The notes under the pieces were generated by a model. The model was not told the origin of the DNA. It saw nothing but the letters and a program-made list of their open reading frames with translations, and did not search any database. Positions 43,495-53,821 of a stretch of 64,000 bases of DNA are shown here, piece after piece; the stretch's first letter is position 1; each line of letters opens with the position of its first letter. The translations under genes were made by a program, and so were the position numbers. The stretch comes from an uncultured Bacteroides sp. (lineage in GTDB: Bacteria > Bacteroidota > Bacteroidia > Bacteroidales > Bacteroidaceae), in assembly GCA_947038155.1 (NCBI GenBank), contig CAMQVH010000012.1, positions 1 through 64,000 of the forward strand. The letters are read 5' to 3'.

Positions 43495-44151
43495 TTATTT
43501 ACTTGTTTCTTTTTTAATCCAAAACCTCCACTTACGTGTACATTGACAGCACTTCTTTTTTCCAATTGTGACAGGTTTATTACTTGAATCGTTCTGATAT
43601 TCTATCCTATTACCAAAAGGATCATATTGACATACATTTTTTCGATAACCCTGTTGTATTGGTTCGGTTGGTAATTCTTCGTCAATCCATTTAATATATA
43701 TGCCATCATCAAAAAGAGAATTACCCATAAGAAGATATTCATAGACATAGGTTGGTCTTGTTTCAATTACAGGTTCACTATCTTTGTCTACCACCTTAAT
43801 GCCTCTGATAAGAATAGAAGCTCTATATTGTCTATCTTTATTTTCAAAAGTAAAATCAATTCCCGATACATGTGCGTTAAATGAACCAAGGGGATAATAT
43901 TCATTTTTCATACTAGGATCTTTTATTTTATCAGAAATATGATACATGATATAATCCTTGATCTTTGCTCCTTCACTTTCTTCATGGTAATAGAATTCTA
44001 TATCACGAAGATAAATCTTTCTATTGTTTATTTGGAAATATCCACCAAAGAAGAAATGGTGAGCAAGTTTATTCATTTCCTCTAGCAATAACTTTTCATC
44101 TCCATTTGCTCCTTGAAAAGCCTCCAGAATACCTTTTAAAGTGTTTTTCAT
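43495..44151 (-). CDS. Hypothetical protein, 218 aa
   Basis: A soluble protein with a helical N-terminus (LLLEEMNKLAHHFFFGGYF) and a beta-rich centre. The C-terminal segment KKCCQCTRKWRFWIKKETS has CxxC and many basic and aromatic residues, possibly a metal-binding or nucleic acid-binding tail. It is monocistronic, with clear gaps on both sides. No family is recognised. Confidence 0.6.
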   Translation of the reverse strand: MKNTLKGILEAFQGANGDEKLLLEEMNKLAHHFFFGGYFQINNRKIYLRDIEFYYHEESEGAKIKDYIMYHISDKIKDPSMKNEYYPLGSFNAHVSGIDFTFENKDRQYRASILIRGIKVVDKDSEPVIETRPTYVYEYLLMGNSLFDDGIYIKWIDEELPTEPIQQGYRKNVCQYDPFGNRIEYQNDSSNKPVTIGKKKCCQCTRKWRFWIKKETSK

Positions 44152-44306
44152 AAAGTCTTTTATTTAACGTTTATGTAAAAGTAATAATAAAATCATTATG
44201 CTGAATAATAAATCGAACAAAATTAAAAAAGAAGATAGCTTTTACACTACCTTTATTTATATGCAAAGCTTATTCTCTCAATAATAATCCATTGTCAAAT
44301 GCTGAG

Positions 44307-45182
44307 TTAAAGCAAGTTATGAGATTCTTGATTGGTTAATAAAAATCTCATGACTGTTCCGGTTAGGTACAAAATAAATTCTACTTCGGAAGATAAAACA
44401 GCGCAATCATGCTTTGCCTTGTTGTTTTGATACTTAGCGTAGTAGTCCAATACTCTTTCTAAAAGGTTGGATATTTCGGGACTAATATTCTTGGATTTCA
44501 AATAATTACCAATATCTGATTTTTGATTTTCAAGACTTTTTCCATTATTAAAAATGTCTTTAAGTAACAGTTCAAGGGATAATCTAAGATGATCAACAAC
44601 ATTCCTCTCTTTACCTTGTATTCCTATTTCCATTAGTGACATTTTAAATGTCTCGTAACTTTTAGGATGTGCTGATAACCAATCTAAATTATCATTTATA
44701 AGTTTTTCATCAAGAAGTTTAGCTCCCTCTGGATAAAATATTATTTCGGATTCCGTTTGCTTTATCCCCAAAGGAACGCCTGTAATCGAGACGGCTTCTT
44801 GAATACCTATTAAAAAATCTTTTTTTTGAGCTTTGGTCAGTTCTTTCAGCCAAAACACAGCTTGAATTCCCAATATAAACCCTTTCATATCATTAGTATC
44901 AAAAAGATAATTATATGTTGGACTTTTTGAGAGTTCATTCTTTAAAACATTAAAATCAAAAATATTCGCAGGTCTTTTATGAATTCCTATTAATTCAAAA
45001 AACTCATTCTCCATTTCCGAACTATAGCTTATCGCCCTACCTATCTTCATGTAGGAATTTAAAACCCTGTTTCTGAAACTATGCCAACGCTCTTTTTCAT
45101 TCAGATCAATATTCCACCTTTTGTAAAAGTCAATGATTCTATTTTGTTTTTCTAATTGGGCAGTATTTATTTTCTTCGGCAT
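44307..45182 (-). CDS. Hypothetical helical protein, possible HEPN-like C-terminus, 291 aa
   Basis: The whole protein looks helical. The C-terminal third (HLRLSLELLLKDIFNNGKSLENQ...RVLDYYAKYQNNKAKHD) has the spacing of HEPN/abortive infection domains, where a polar pair N-x-K-x-K-H could replace the usual R-x4-6-H. That would suggest a ribonuclease, but the catalytic motif is not canonical. It stands alone in the cargo region. A defence or toxin role is inference only. Confidence 0.5.
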   Translation of the reverse strand: MPKKINTAQLEKQNRIIDFYKRWNIDLNEKERWHSFRNRVLNSYMKIGRAISYSSEMENEFFELIGIHKRPANIFDFNVLKNELSKSPTYNYLFDTNDMKGFILGIQAVFWLKELTKAQKKDFLIGIQEAVSITGVPLGIKQTESEIIFYPEGAKLLDEKLINDNLDWLSAHPKSYETFKMSLMEIGIQGKERNVVDHLRLSLELLLKDIFNNGKSLENQKSDIGNYLKSKNISPEISNLLERVLDYYAKYQNNKAKHDCAVLSSEVEFILYLTGTVMRFLLTNQESHNLL

Positions 45183-45917
45183 ATCATCTAAATATTAGTT
45201 AGTGAATTTGATTACAACTTACAAATATACAAAAATAGGAATTGCAAAGGTCATTATACATGTTTTTGTAACAGTCAAGAGAAGTTATTGTCTATGGTTA
45301 TTCCCACATTGCATGAGACTGAAACAGCAACTCCGGCATTTTGAAATTGCGGCATAGTTATCATTCTTTTATTAACGCTTACGTTCACCACGTATGTCTC
45401 TACGAAACTCGTGACTATTCTTTCTCCGTTACACTACGAAAGACAATAACGTCACTCCCACAGACATACTCTAAAGGGTTCACTCTCGCTCCGCACTTGG
45501 ACAATCCCCCTGTTATCAATTAGGGGATTCATTGGGATATAGAGATTTCGGAGAAATGATAAATTAGACAATGAGAGTGATAATTGGAATAAATGGGGTA
45601 CTTGAGGCAATAATGATTTAGCTTCTAAACTTATCCCTTCACAGTTTTCAATTATGTCCGTCATTTTTATTTGCATGGCTAATTGAATTTAATGAAGGGG
45701 AAATAATGAAGCTATATATAAAGGATAACAAGCAAATGCATTATGGTAATTAATACATAGCATTATTTCATAAACACAGAGAAAGTGTCTCCTTTGGGAG
45801 ATACTTCCTCATGGAAAACAACATTTGTTTTCATTAATACTATCTTTATGATAATTCTCTACTACTCCGTATTTTTATACTCTTATATATATTATACCGC
45901 AATTTCAAAAATACGGA
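45183..45917. other. 735-base gap, no supported gene
   Basis: Short frames on both strands (for example 45341-45523 and 45452-45676) lack start signals and look like chance or decayed sequence. The only clear structure is a hairpin pairing AAGTGTCTCC with GGGAGATACTT at about 45781-45803, without a T-run. GC content around 45340-45540 is higher than in the flanks, so a remnant of an imported gene is possible. Confidence 0.4.
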
Positions 45918-47729
45918 CTAAGGTTTTGGGGTTATAGATTTTCTATTATCAGGTATACTTAGGGAGATTCCTAAACTAGTCTTCATAAAATCAATCAACC
46001 TCTTATAGTTTGATCTTTGTTTTTTGCCTCCCATTGGGATAATTCCCCCAATAATATTAAGAGGAATATCCATCTGAAAGGTTTGGTCATTATTACTAAT
46101 CGCTTTTTCCAAAGCTGGGTTATATTTTATCAGTTTCCCAATTTTATCTACATACTTACTCCCTCCTTTCATAGATTTTACTCGTACCATCCATATGGGA
46201 TCAGTAGTAGCCTTCTTCGATTTCATAGTTATCTTATTCTTATTCAGGTAATCGTCCAAAGACTTGATAAACTTCTTCGGGTGATCAGAAGAGTAATAGA
46301 CAGTATACTTTAGTCCATCATTCTTTCTTATGCCAATTCTGGAGAGTAATTGGATCGTATACCAGAATTTATACTCATCCTGACCAGTTTTAAAATTATA
46401 CGCTTTCCTTAGTTGGCCCGATACAGACGGAGGTAAATCCCAATTACCGCAAAGGATAATATTCTGATAATCTCTGTATACATTGGTTGATTTGGTATCA
46501 GATGCACCATAATATGTAACAGTAAAATTACTTCCGGCTAATCCTTCTGTCAGCAATGCTTCTCTAAGTTTATCAGCCCATTCCGATTTACCAGCCTCCT
46601 TAGTTAATGTTCTCTCATCATCCGTCCTGTAGTCTTTCCAGATAACAATCAGTGTTTTCCCAAATGAACTATAACACAAAGAGCAAACAGTCTTGACAAA
46701 TAACGCATACGTAGCATCATCCGGTTTATGTTTTCTGCTCACCCTAAAAGTAAATTCTCTAAAATCAACCTGACTATTATACTTGGGTACTATATCAACT
46801 AGCTTAAAGCAGGAACCTTTACCCAACAATACATCTCCTGCTCCTTCATAGATAATCACGTGGGAACCCATACCGGGGTGTATCAAGTCAGACGGATAGA
46901 AATGAATATTACAGTTTTTATCCTTCATCCCCATCCATTCAGAGTAATACTTCGGTATCAACCCCAATACAACATTCCGTTTGATTTGGCTAACCCTGTC
47001 TGTCCCTTTATAGAATTCCAAGTTCCCTCCCTTTATAAATGTATCATACATATCCTTTATATCCGTTTGGGATTTACACTGGTAATCTCCCTTTTTATTC
47101 TTCTCGGAGAATACGCCTAGCAAACTCTTAGAGAAAGTTATGAATGGTCTTAGGAACAATGGCGTTTCATCAAGAAGGATATAGTTTCTTAAGTTGCCCT
47201 GCTGCATTAATTTCTTGAAGTCGCCATCAAATATAGAAACAACCGAATTAGAATTATTCGGTTCATAAAGCAAGAAATAGTTAATCAGGTCAGTAAAGAA
47301 ACGTACATGCGTGATGATTAAAATCTTAATACGAATCACTTGCTCCGGATGTGTTTTGTACTCCTTCATCTTCTCAAAATCAGCATCCGAATGGATCATC
47401 AGTACATCATTGGGCTTTAAGGTTTCGCCATGTAGTATCTCTCCAATCAGATTATCTACGATCCATTGATACATTCTACTGCATTCGTTTTTCGTATCAA
47501 CACAATATAATATACCTTGATCCCATTTCTGACGTATCAGTGATTTAATGGATTCAGTCTTTCCTGAACCACAACCACTAGAAATGCAATATCCATCCGG
47601 TGTGTCCGGTACTACTATCGTTCCAAACGGAAAAGGTATATCAAATCCGTTTCCTCCCGGATGAATCGTAACATTTATTCTTTCCGGTGTTCTATGAGGA
47701 AGACATAATATGGTTTTCAATGAGTCCAT
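45918..47729 (-). CDS. P-loop ATPase/helicase-like protein, 603 aa
   Basis: It has a Walker A motif SGCGSGKTES (about residues 51-60) followed by a YCVDTKNECSRMYQWI region and a LIITHVRF segment. An LLDETPLFLRP Walker B-like motif lies around 180-190. This is the order expected of an SF1/SF2-like DEAD-type ATPase. The second half includes FGKTLIVIWKDYR (like helicase domain 2) and LCGNWDLPPSVSGQLRKAYNF. It is 3 bases after the 47733 gene in the same direction. A replication or mobilisation role of the element is inferred. Confidence 0.68.
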   Translation of the reverse strand: MDSLKTILCLPHRTPERINVTIHPGGNGFDIPFPFGTIVVPDTPDGYCISSGCGSGKTESIKSLIRQKWDQGILYCVDTKNECSRMYQWIVDNLIGEILHGETLKPNDVLMIHSDADFEKMKEYKTHPEQVIRIKILIITHVRFFTDLINYFLLYEPNNSNSVVSIFDGDFKKLMQQGNLRNYILLDETPLFLRPFITFSKSLLGVFSEKNKKGDYQCKSQTDIKDMYDTFIKGGNLEFYKGTDRVSQIKRNVVLGLIPKYYSEWMGMKDKNCNIHFYPSDLIHPGMGSHVIIYEGAGDVLLGKGSCFKLVDIVPKYNSQVDFREFTFRVSRKHKPDDATYALFVKTVCSLCYSSFGKTLIVIWKDYRTDDERTLTKEAGKSEWADKLREALLTEGLAGSNFTVTYYGASDTKSTNVYRDYQNIILCGNWDLPPSVSGQLRKAYNFKTGQDEYKFWYTIQLLSRIGIRKNDGLKYTVYYSSDHPKKFIKSLDDYLNKNKITMKSKKATTDPIWMVRVKSMKGGSKYVDKIGKLIKYNPALEKAISNNDQTFQMDIPLNIIGGIIPMGGKKQRSNYKRLIDFMKTSLGISLSIPDNRKSITPKP

Positions 47730-47732
47730 AAG

Positions 47733-48080
47733 CTAAAAATTCCATTTTCTACCTCTTGGCATCTCTGTTAGTATATCTACCGCTATATTACTATCAAGCA
47801 TCCTTGTCTGTTGTAATGCGAAATACAAGCTAATATCCTCTATTAATACTAACTTCTGGTCTATATCAGTATCAAGAAGAGATATCAATTCTCCGTTATC
47901 ATCTACAGCCAACCACCCTCTTGATAAGAATATCTTGGCTGGGATCAGATGTAGCATCGGTGCGTTGGTATTACAATGTAAATTGCATGTCAATTTTCCT
48001 ATGAGTCCCGTGTCTAAGCGTATCTTTTGCGGCAGACATAAGACATATCCTTTTTGTTTTAAATCTTGTAATGTCATCAT
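47733..48080 (-). CDS. Hypothetical protein upstream of the P-loop ATPase, 115 aa
   Basis: A small soluble protein, LQDLKQKGYVLCLPQKIRLDTGLIGKLTCNLHC..., with an acidic middle. It is separated from the ATPase gene by 3 bases and is likely co-transcribed. Unknown function. Confidence 0.6.
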   Translation of the reverse strand: MMTLQDLKQKGYVLCLPQKIRLDTGLIGKLTCNLHCNTNAPMLHLIPAKIFLSRGWLAVDDNGELISLLDTDIDQKLVLIEDISLYFALQQTRMLDSNIAVDILTEMPRGRKWNF

Positions 48081-48234
48081 ATCCTTGTTTTATTATATTC
48101 TCGTATCACTTTGGTAAACTTATCACTATGGAGAGGATATAGATTTTAACCTTTTCAATTATGATTTGAGTGTAATTCGTAATTCTCATTAAAAGAGAGA
48201 GAGGTCTCTCACCCCTCCCTCCATTTTTTCAATT

Positions 48235-49314
48235 TTAGCTTAAGGCTTCTCGCTCGGTAAATGCTTTCCAATAACTCTTGAAAAGACCTGTAATAACCTG
48301 ATCTTTGCTCCTGCTAGTAGTCTTCTTTGCATTATCAAGAGATTCTATCTGCTCTTTTGAAAGAGAATTAAGAAACTCGATGACATGAGCATACGCATCG
48401 TTAATCGGCTTGTTTTTGTTAATGAGTTGCTCTACAAAACTAAATAGCATTTTAGGAGTTATTTTCAAGCCAACTGTCTTTATGTTCAATTTAGCAATAG
48501 CAGCATCATAAAGATTTTTATTACGGTCAAGTCCATCCTCATCAACTAGCGTTTCCAATTTATCTGGGTCTTTTGAATCAATGGCAGACTTAATCGCGGA
48601 TTTTGAGTATATCTTTTTACCCCCAGTAACGAATAAGGAAGCCGCAGAATCAGAAATGTTTTCTGTATTTGCTAAAGATTTCAGCCATTCCAACTTGGAA
48701 GTATCAAGACCACGAACTTTTGCTGTCTGGATAGCCATCGTTAGCCAATCAATTCCATCCCAAGGATTCACAGAAGTATTCGCCTCCTTTAATATCGTCA
48801 TAAGATCATATTGATCTGTAAGTGGTAGAATAAAGTAAGCTTCATAGTCCTCACCAGCCTTTTTAAGTTCTTTAATGGCTTCCCAACGGTGCTGACCATC
48901 CAATATCACTAGAATGTGTTCAAGATCAGGGGTATCCTTGGTTATTACATTGCCATTATAGTCCACCACATCAAGACCTGCTTCGATACATTCCTTAGCT
49001 GAAAGTACCAAGAAAGGGGTTATAACACCCTTTGCGGCTCTGATTGATTCAATCTTCTTTTTTACCTCCTCCTTATCAATATCCCTGTTTACTAAGATGC
49101 GAGCAAACCGATATTTATATGTAAGAAGAGTTGTGAGAGTAAAAATTTGCCTACGAGTGAGTTTTAGCGGTTCTTGTTCAGTCTCCTTATCAGCTTTCGG
49201 AGACTCTACTGAGGCGTTCTTACCTTTTTGAGGTGCTGCGCCATTCTTTTTTGCGTTTTTTTGTTCTTCCCGTTCTTCTATAACGGTAGCTACTGTTTTT
49301 CTTTCTTCTGCCAT
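48235..49314 (-). CDS. ParB/sulfiredoxin-like nuclease domain protein, 359 aa
   Basis: An N-terminal Lys/Glu-rich linker (1-50) precedes a ParB-like domain. FARILVNRDIDKEEVKKK is the start of the domain, and LVILDGQHRWEAIKELKKAG carries the conserved DGQHR motif. Next comes ANTSVNPWDGIDWLTMA. The C-terminal part is helical. Proteins like this occur in plasmid- and ICE-like elements for regulation or maintenance. No ParA partner is adjacent. Confidence 0.72.
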   Translation of the reverse strand: MAEERKTVATVIEEREEQKNAKKNGAAPQKGKNASVESPKADKETEQEPLKLTRRQIFTLTTLLTYKYRFARILVNRDIDKEEVKKKIESIRAAKGVITPFLVLSAKECIEAGLDVVDYNGNVITKDTPDLEHILVILDGQHRWEAIKELKKAGEDYEAYFILPLTDQYDLMTILKEANTSVNPWDGIDWLTMAIQTAKVRGLDTSKLEWLKSLANTENISDSAASLFVTGGKKIYSKSAIKSAIDSKDPDKLETLVDEDGLDRNKNLYDAAIAKLNIKTVGLKITPKMLFSFVEQLINKNKPINDAYAHVIEFLNSLSKEQIESLDNAKKTTSRSKDQVITGLFKSYWKAFTEREALS

Positions 49315-49724
49315 TTTCTAATTTTTTAATAGTTTTCTTTAAAATTTCCGTGAGCAAATATAAGTGAATAAATCAAACGTTTTACGCATATTAATCTCCT
49401 TGATTTCAATTAGTTACACATACAATTACTTGATTATAATCGATCTTATATCACTACATTTTATTATCATATTTGATCATATTTAGCCATAGCTGACTCT
49501 CATTGACCATCTCTGGTTAGTTCATCAAAGAGTCTTTAGTACATTCACTAATGAAACTGTTACCATTGGAGCTACACCAATCTCTCCAATCTGTCCTACC
49601 TATTCATTTAAGACAAGTAATTCCCAGTTCTTTTCCTTCATGCTTTTTCTTGATTTATGAATAGACACCTTCACCATTGAAAACAGCCGGCATATTTTCC
49701 TGCGAAACTGTCTATTCCGGTTAA
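49315..49724. other. 410-base gap before the ParB-like gene
   Basis: AT-rich with several short T-rich stretches and an incomplete repeat pair CCATTGGAG/CTCTCCAATC. It should carry the promoter of the ParB-like gene, but I see no gene or clear promoter box. Confidence 0.4.
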
Positions 49725-50051
49725 TTACTTGGAGTACTTACGCCCCCATTTTTTATTAGACACTCTTAGTAAATCTAGAGCTAGATCTGCATCGACTACA
49801 ATGATCTTCCCATTTTGAGAAATAGCTGCATCGATGACACCACTTGATTTGATTCTTTGAGCTGTTGCTTGACTACAGCCAAAGAGCTTACTTATGCCAA
49901 ATAGACCATATACATACCGTTTCTCACTTGACGGATTTGTGTTAGCTCTTCCATCTTTACCTTCATTAGCAAACCCTTCATTTAATGCCTCTATCAGATC
50001 ACCTAAGGTAGCTTGGAAAAGAGGCTTATCTCTTAATTCTAAGGTTTTCAT
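49725..50051 (-). CDS. DUF3853-like HTH protein, 108 aa
   Basis: It has the DUF3853 pattern: PLFQATLGDLIEALNEG at the start, then YVYGLFGISKLFGCSQATAQRIKSSGVIDAAI, which is a helix-turn-helix, and GKIIVVDADLALDLL at the end. Genes of this type lie close to integrases in Bacteroidota elements and are probably excision or regulation proteins. Confidence 0.8.
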   Translation of the reverse strand: MKTLELRDKPLFQATLGDLIEALNEGFANEGKDGRANTNPSSEKRYVYGLFGISKLFGCSQATAQRIKSSGVIDAAISQNGKIIVVDADLALDLLRVSNKKWGRKYSK

Positions 50052-50126
50052 TATATCTTTTTTTATATTAATATTTTATAGAAATCCTTGTTACGATCGT
50101 ATTGATTTCTGGCACAAATATATGCA

Positions 50127-50159
50127 CAAAAAAATGGAATTACAGCAAGTGTAATTCCA
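50127..50159 (-). terminator. Terminator after the 50231-52180 gene
   Basis: A perfect 10-base palindrome (TGGAATTACA with TGTAATTCCA, loop of 5) followed on the minus strand by seven or more T residues. Confidence 0.85.
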
Positions 50160-50230
50160 TGATTATGAGATATATAATGCAAATTATATGAACGTTATAT
50201 ATATGTTATATAGAATATTATATAATGGAG

Positions 50231-52180
50231 TCAATTAGTATCTTTCCATTTTAAGATTCTTATTTTTTGGATATTCTCCGCTATCTCTAATCTAATCTCT
50301 TCCGCTAATTGGATTTCTCCGGTTTTCAATGTATTCTCACTTAATTTCTCTCCTTTTGGCAGAAAAATATTACAGGCTATTTTCCATATATTATTAGGAG
50401 TCTTACTCTTAGGCTTTCCTTTAGCATCTTTACCATATAGTTCTTTTATAAAAACTTGAAGGGTGTGACGATCACCATTCCATAATACAGTTTTTGTATC
50501 AGTATTAGATGTACTGCTCCCTAAAAAAAAGCACAAAGGCTGTCCGGCATCAACATAACTATAAAAAGCTTGGTGAAGTTTTACCAATTTCTTATTATCA
50601 AATCCATCTGGCATAGGTAAGCGACTCCTTAATGAGAGTTCAGTAATATCACAAAAACAAAAATCCTTGCCGCCACCAGTTACTTTTCGGTATTCATCAT
50701 ATCTTTTTTGGACATATTCTGCCAACTCCAATTCTTGTAACCTATCAATAACATATTTTTTCATTACTTCTGGCTTTATAAAACCATAATTTATAGCATG
50801 AAACAACTGGCTAAAACATTTTCCTTCAAAAAAATTATAATAAAATAAAAAGGCTTCATTCCTATAACCTTCTTTGAAATACAATTCAGATAAAAAGTCT
50901 AAATTTATAGTACCTTCTATTTCCGCCTTACTTTTCCATTCTTCATATTCCTCATGATACACAATAACAACAGCTTGTATGAAATATAAGCTAAATTCAG
51001 ATATAGGTTCATATTGATTATTATTGATTACATTACATATATCATCCCAACTTATATCATTATTAACTTTCAAACGCTGATTCTTGATCTCTTCACCAAT
51101 AAAGTAATAAATTTCTTCTGTAATTTCCGATTCAAGTTTTTGTCGTAAAAGTTGCATTTCTCCTTCACTTGTTCCTTCAAAGATTAGTTCTAAAAAGCTA
51201 TCAGAAAAGGGCATTATTTGCTTTAGAGCATTAACAAAATTTTCTGGAGTGATATGCTGAAAACGTGAATCCGTATTAGATTTTAGATTTTTCGTAAGTT
51301 GCAATATACTATCTTCATTATATTCTTTTTCTGCTTTCCTTATTGCTATGAAAATTGGTTTAGGAAGAGTGCCTATAAAACAATGTGTTTTCTTAGCAAA
51401 TTCCCTCTTATTTCGATCTATTTTATCTTTTAAATAAATCTCTTTTATTTCAGCCGCAACTTTATCATCAAAATTAGGCTTATCACACAAAAGAAAAACT
51501 ATATATGAACTTAGATTGGTAATAAGACACTCATTACCACTAATATCATATACACATTTTTTCTGTTCATATTTTGGCACATTGGATTCATCTATGCCAT
51601 TTATGAGTTTATTTATTATTTCTACGTCATCATCCTTTATATGAAACTCTTCCCCCTTTATATTATAATGGCATTCATCAACTTTCCAAGCTTCCAACCA
51701 ACATGCGAACATACTTCGAATTTCAAATATTACATCATTTACAGGCACTGATTTATTATTAATGAGATATGATTCCTTTTGAAACTTATATTTACTAATT
51801 GATACATCTCTTTTATTGATTATATCTTCTACAAGAGGAATAAGTTCTTCTTCAAAAGCCAACTCTGTATTTTCAATTTGATAGTAACAAGTACCATTCT
51901 TTTGAGTTTTTCGATGTATAGGCAATGAATCCAGAAATTCAGTTATTTCAGTTATAAGTTTAGTTATTGGTCTATTCTCACCAGTAATAGAATAACTCGA
52001 TTTACCCGAGTTATAATTTTCAAGGACTACATCCTTTCCCTGTTCAACAATATCCCTTACTATTGGAATTAAATCCATGTCACCTTCATTGGTGAAAGGA
52101 ACTTCATTACCATTGATTTTATAAAGGTTTTCACTTATCTTTTCAAAAGTACCTTTTTTAAGTTTATTCTCATTTTCCAT
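50231..52180 (-). CDS. Large repeat-containing element protein, 649 aa
   Basis: The N-terminal 240 residues contain four related modules of about 55-70 residues, each centred on a Y-x-I-x-G/N-x-E-x-P/F pattern (LYKINGNEVPF, SYSITGENRPI, CYYQIENTELAF, HYNIKGEEFHI, VYDISGNECLI). A long helical region follows. The C-terminal part (KLVKLHQAFYSYVDAGQPLCFFLGSSTS...WNGDRHTLQVFIKELYG...IWKIACNIFL) looks like a domain shared with other Bacteroidota element proteins (DUF6043-like, uncertain). It is just downstream of the integrase gene. Confidence 0.6.
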   Translation of the reverse strand: MENENKLKKGTFEKISENLYKINGNEVPFTNEGDMDLIPIVRDIVEQGKDVVLENYNSGKSSYSITGENRPITKLITEITEFLDSLPIHRKTQKNGTCYYQIENTELAFEEELIPLVEDIINKRDVSISKYKFQKESYLINNKSVPVNDVIFEIRSMFACWLEAWKVDECHYNIKGEEFHIKDDDVEIINKLINGIDESNVPKYEQKKCVYDISGNECLITNLSSYIVFLLCDKPNFDDKVAAEIKEIYLKDKIDRNKREFAKKTHCFIGTLPKPIFIAIRKAEKEYNEDSILQLTKNLKSNTDSRFQHITPENFVNALKQIMPFSDSFLELIFEGTSEGEMQLLRQKLESEITEEIYYFIGEEIKNQRLKVNNDISWDDICNVINNNQYEPISEFSLYFIQAVVIVYHEEYEEWKSKAEIEGTINLDFLSELYFKEGYRNEAFLFYYNFFEGKCFSQLFHAINYGFIKPEVMKKYVIDRLQELELAEYVQKRYDEYRKVTGGGKDFCFCDITELSLRSRLPMPDGFDNKKLVKLHQAFYSYVDAGQPLCFFLGSSTSNTDTKTVLWNGDRHTLQVFIKELYGKDAKGKPKSKTPNNIWKIACNIFLPKGEKLSENTLKTGEIQLAEEIRLEIAENIQKIRILKWKDTN

Positions 52181-52212
52181 AATAGTATTAATTTAAGCAA
52201 TTACAATAAAAA

Positions 52213-52239
52213 GCAGCACCCAGTTTTCCCGAATGCTGC
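52213..52239 (-). terminator. Terminator after the integrase gene
   Basis: GCAGCA/TGCTGC stem followed on the minus strand by TTTTT, 20 bases past the integrase stop. Confidence 0.7.
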
Positions 52240-52259
52240 CTCAAATATATGAAATTTTG

Positions 52260-53627
52260 TTAAGCTATACTCCTAATATGTTCACAAAGTTCTTTCAATT
52301 GTGTCGGATTCATTTTATCTAGCTTTTCTATGATATCAGACTTATATTGGTGAGTATTCCATTTTTCCATTTGCATCTTCTGTGTTTCGTCTGCTACTTC
52401 TATATACGGCTTCATACTTTCATAATCTGCGTGTCCAGTACAACTCATCACAACAGTCGGAGATATCCCTAAAGCTAATGAACAGCAAACGAAAGTTCTA
52501 CGTCCATCGTGACAGCTTATCGTTTCATAAAACTTATGGATTTCTTCATGCCGTTGCGTACCTATAAAGTAGGTTTCAACTATCTCTCTATCCAAACCAG
52601 CCAACTCAGCAGCTTCTTTCAGGTAATCATTAAGTTTCTGATTCGAAGCAACAGAGAATATTGTACCGTTCTTGGAGTGATACCATGAATATTTATCTAT
52701 AATCTTTTGAGCATTTTCTATTATAGGAACAGTAATTCTATCATTCGTTTTTTGAGTATACATCTCAATATTCCCATTTGAAATATGCGCTCTCTTTAAT
52801 GCGCTTAAATCAGAATAACGTAAAGATGTAAACGCCATAAAACAAAACATATCTCTAGCTCTATCTAAATACTCTTTACTTTTAGGAAATTGGAAAGATG
52901 CAAAATGGAGTAATTCTTTATATTTCAAAAAAGTCACTTCCTTTTTAGTCACAGTTAAGTTTACCTTATAGCTGAGTACTCCTTGCTCTACTGGATAACC
53001 ATTAGCATCAATCCATCTAAGAAAAGACTTTAATATTCTGAATTGTTTTACAGTGGTGCGGTTACGATATCCATTTTTCACATACCATTTTTTTAGTTCT
53101 GTCATCTTATTCTTATCAAGTGTCGCTAGAGATATGTTGGGATCACAGCTGTTTAAATGATTCCATGCTTGAACATATTTATGATGTACAGATTCACTCC
53201 AGCTTCTCTCTGTAGAGCAAACTTCTAAAAATTCATTGAAAATTTCACGAAAAGACTTTTCTCGCTCTATTGGATTATCTAGTACTACCTCTTCTTTTAT
53301 TCGTCCCAGCTTCTCATTAACCAGTTCCTTCAATTCACTTTTGGTTGGCAACTGAGAATTTAAGCTGTATTCTGTAAAAGACTCCTCGATGCACTCTAGA
53401 AATTGAGAAATACGATTGTTAATATCTCTAGCTACCACCGTCTTTCCACCAACTTTATGAGTAGTATTATACCTAGCTCTTTGGTTCTCTTTATCCCATT
53501 TGTCTGGATCGGCATTACAACCAACAGAAAAACCAACTTCGTCCTTCCGATTATTCCATCTAACACGAATAACTACTTGCCCCTTATTATTAAGGAATGC
53601 TCTACAACTGTGATTAATTTCTATCAT
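52260..53627 (-). CDS. Tyrosine recombinase (integrase), 455 aa
   Basis: The C-terminal catalytic domain has Arg270 in SLRYSDLSALK, a beta-hairpin Lys near 293 (TQKTND), His373 and Arg376 in CHDGRR, His399 in CTGHAD and nucleophile Tyr408 in KPYIE. An SAM-like core-binding domain and an N-terminal arm-binding region (about 1-60) precede it. Bacteroidota integrases are usually 400-460 residues. It lies 195 bases from the right attachment repeat, as expected for the element integrase. Confidence 0.93.
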   Translation of the reverse strand: MIEINHSCRAFLNNKGQVVIRVRWNNRKDEVGFSVGCNADPDKWDKENQRARYNTTHKVGGKTVVARDINNRISQFLECIEESFTEYSLNSQLPTKSELKELVNEKLGRIKEEVVLDNPIEREKSFREIFNEFLEVCSTERSWSESVHHKYVQAWNHLNSCDPNISLATLDKNKMTELKKWYVKNGYRNRTTVKQFRILKSFLRWIDANGYPVEQGVLSYKVNLTVTKKEVTFLKYKELLHFASFQFPKSKEYLDRARDMFCFMAFTSLRYSDLSALKRAHISNGNIEMYTQKTNDRITVPIIENAQKIIDKYSWYHSKNGTIFSVASNQKLNDYLKEAAELAGLDREIVETYFIGTQRHEEIHKFYETISCHDGRRTFVCCSLALGISPTVVMSCTGHADYESMKPYIEVADETQKMQMEKWNTHQYKSDIIEKLDKMNPTQLKELCEHIRSIA

Positions 53628-53679
53628 ACGTCTTACTGTTTTGAGGTTTATTTTCAGCGAAGATAGAAATAAAAATCGT

Positions 53680-53707
53680 GGGGAATACAGGGTAATTCTT
53701 ATTCCCC
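53680..53707. repeat. 8-base inverted repeat upstream of integrase
   Basis: GGGGAATA at 53680-53687 and TATTCCCC at 53700-53707, followed on the plus strand by CCTTTTTT. It is placed between the integrase start and the attachment repeat, so it may be an arm-type binding site or a terminator towards the chromosome. Confidence 0.45.
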
Positions 53708-53821
53708 CCTTTTTTGAGCATACAAGATTTTATGTGCTATAAAAAGATACAACACATCGCATATAATACTGATATACAGCAAAATACATAATCACACCGA
53801 AGTTATTATGATCAAAACGAT

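Noticed and set aside
45341..45676. Two overlapping 60-74 codon frames in the 45.2-45.9 kb gap
   Set aside because: Opposite strands, no SD, no recognisable protein features.
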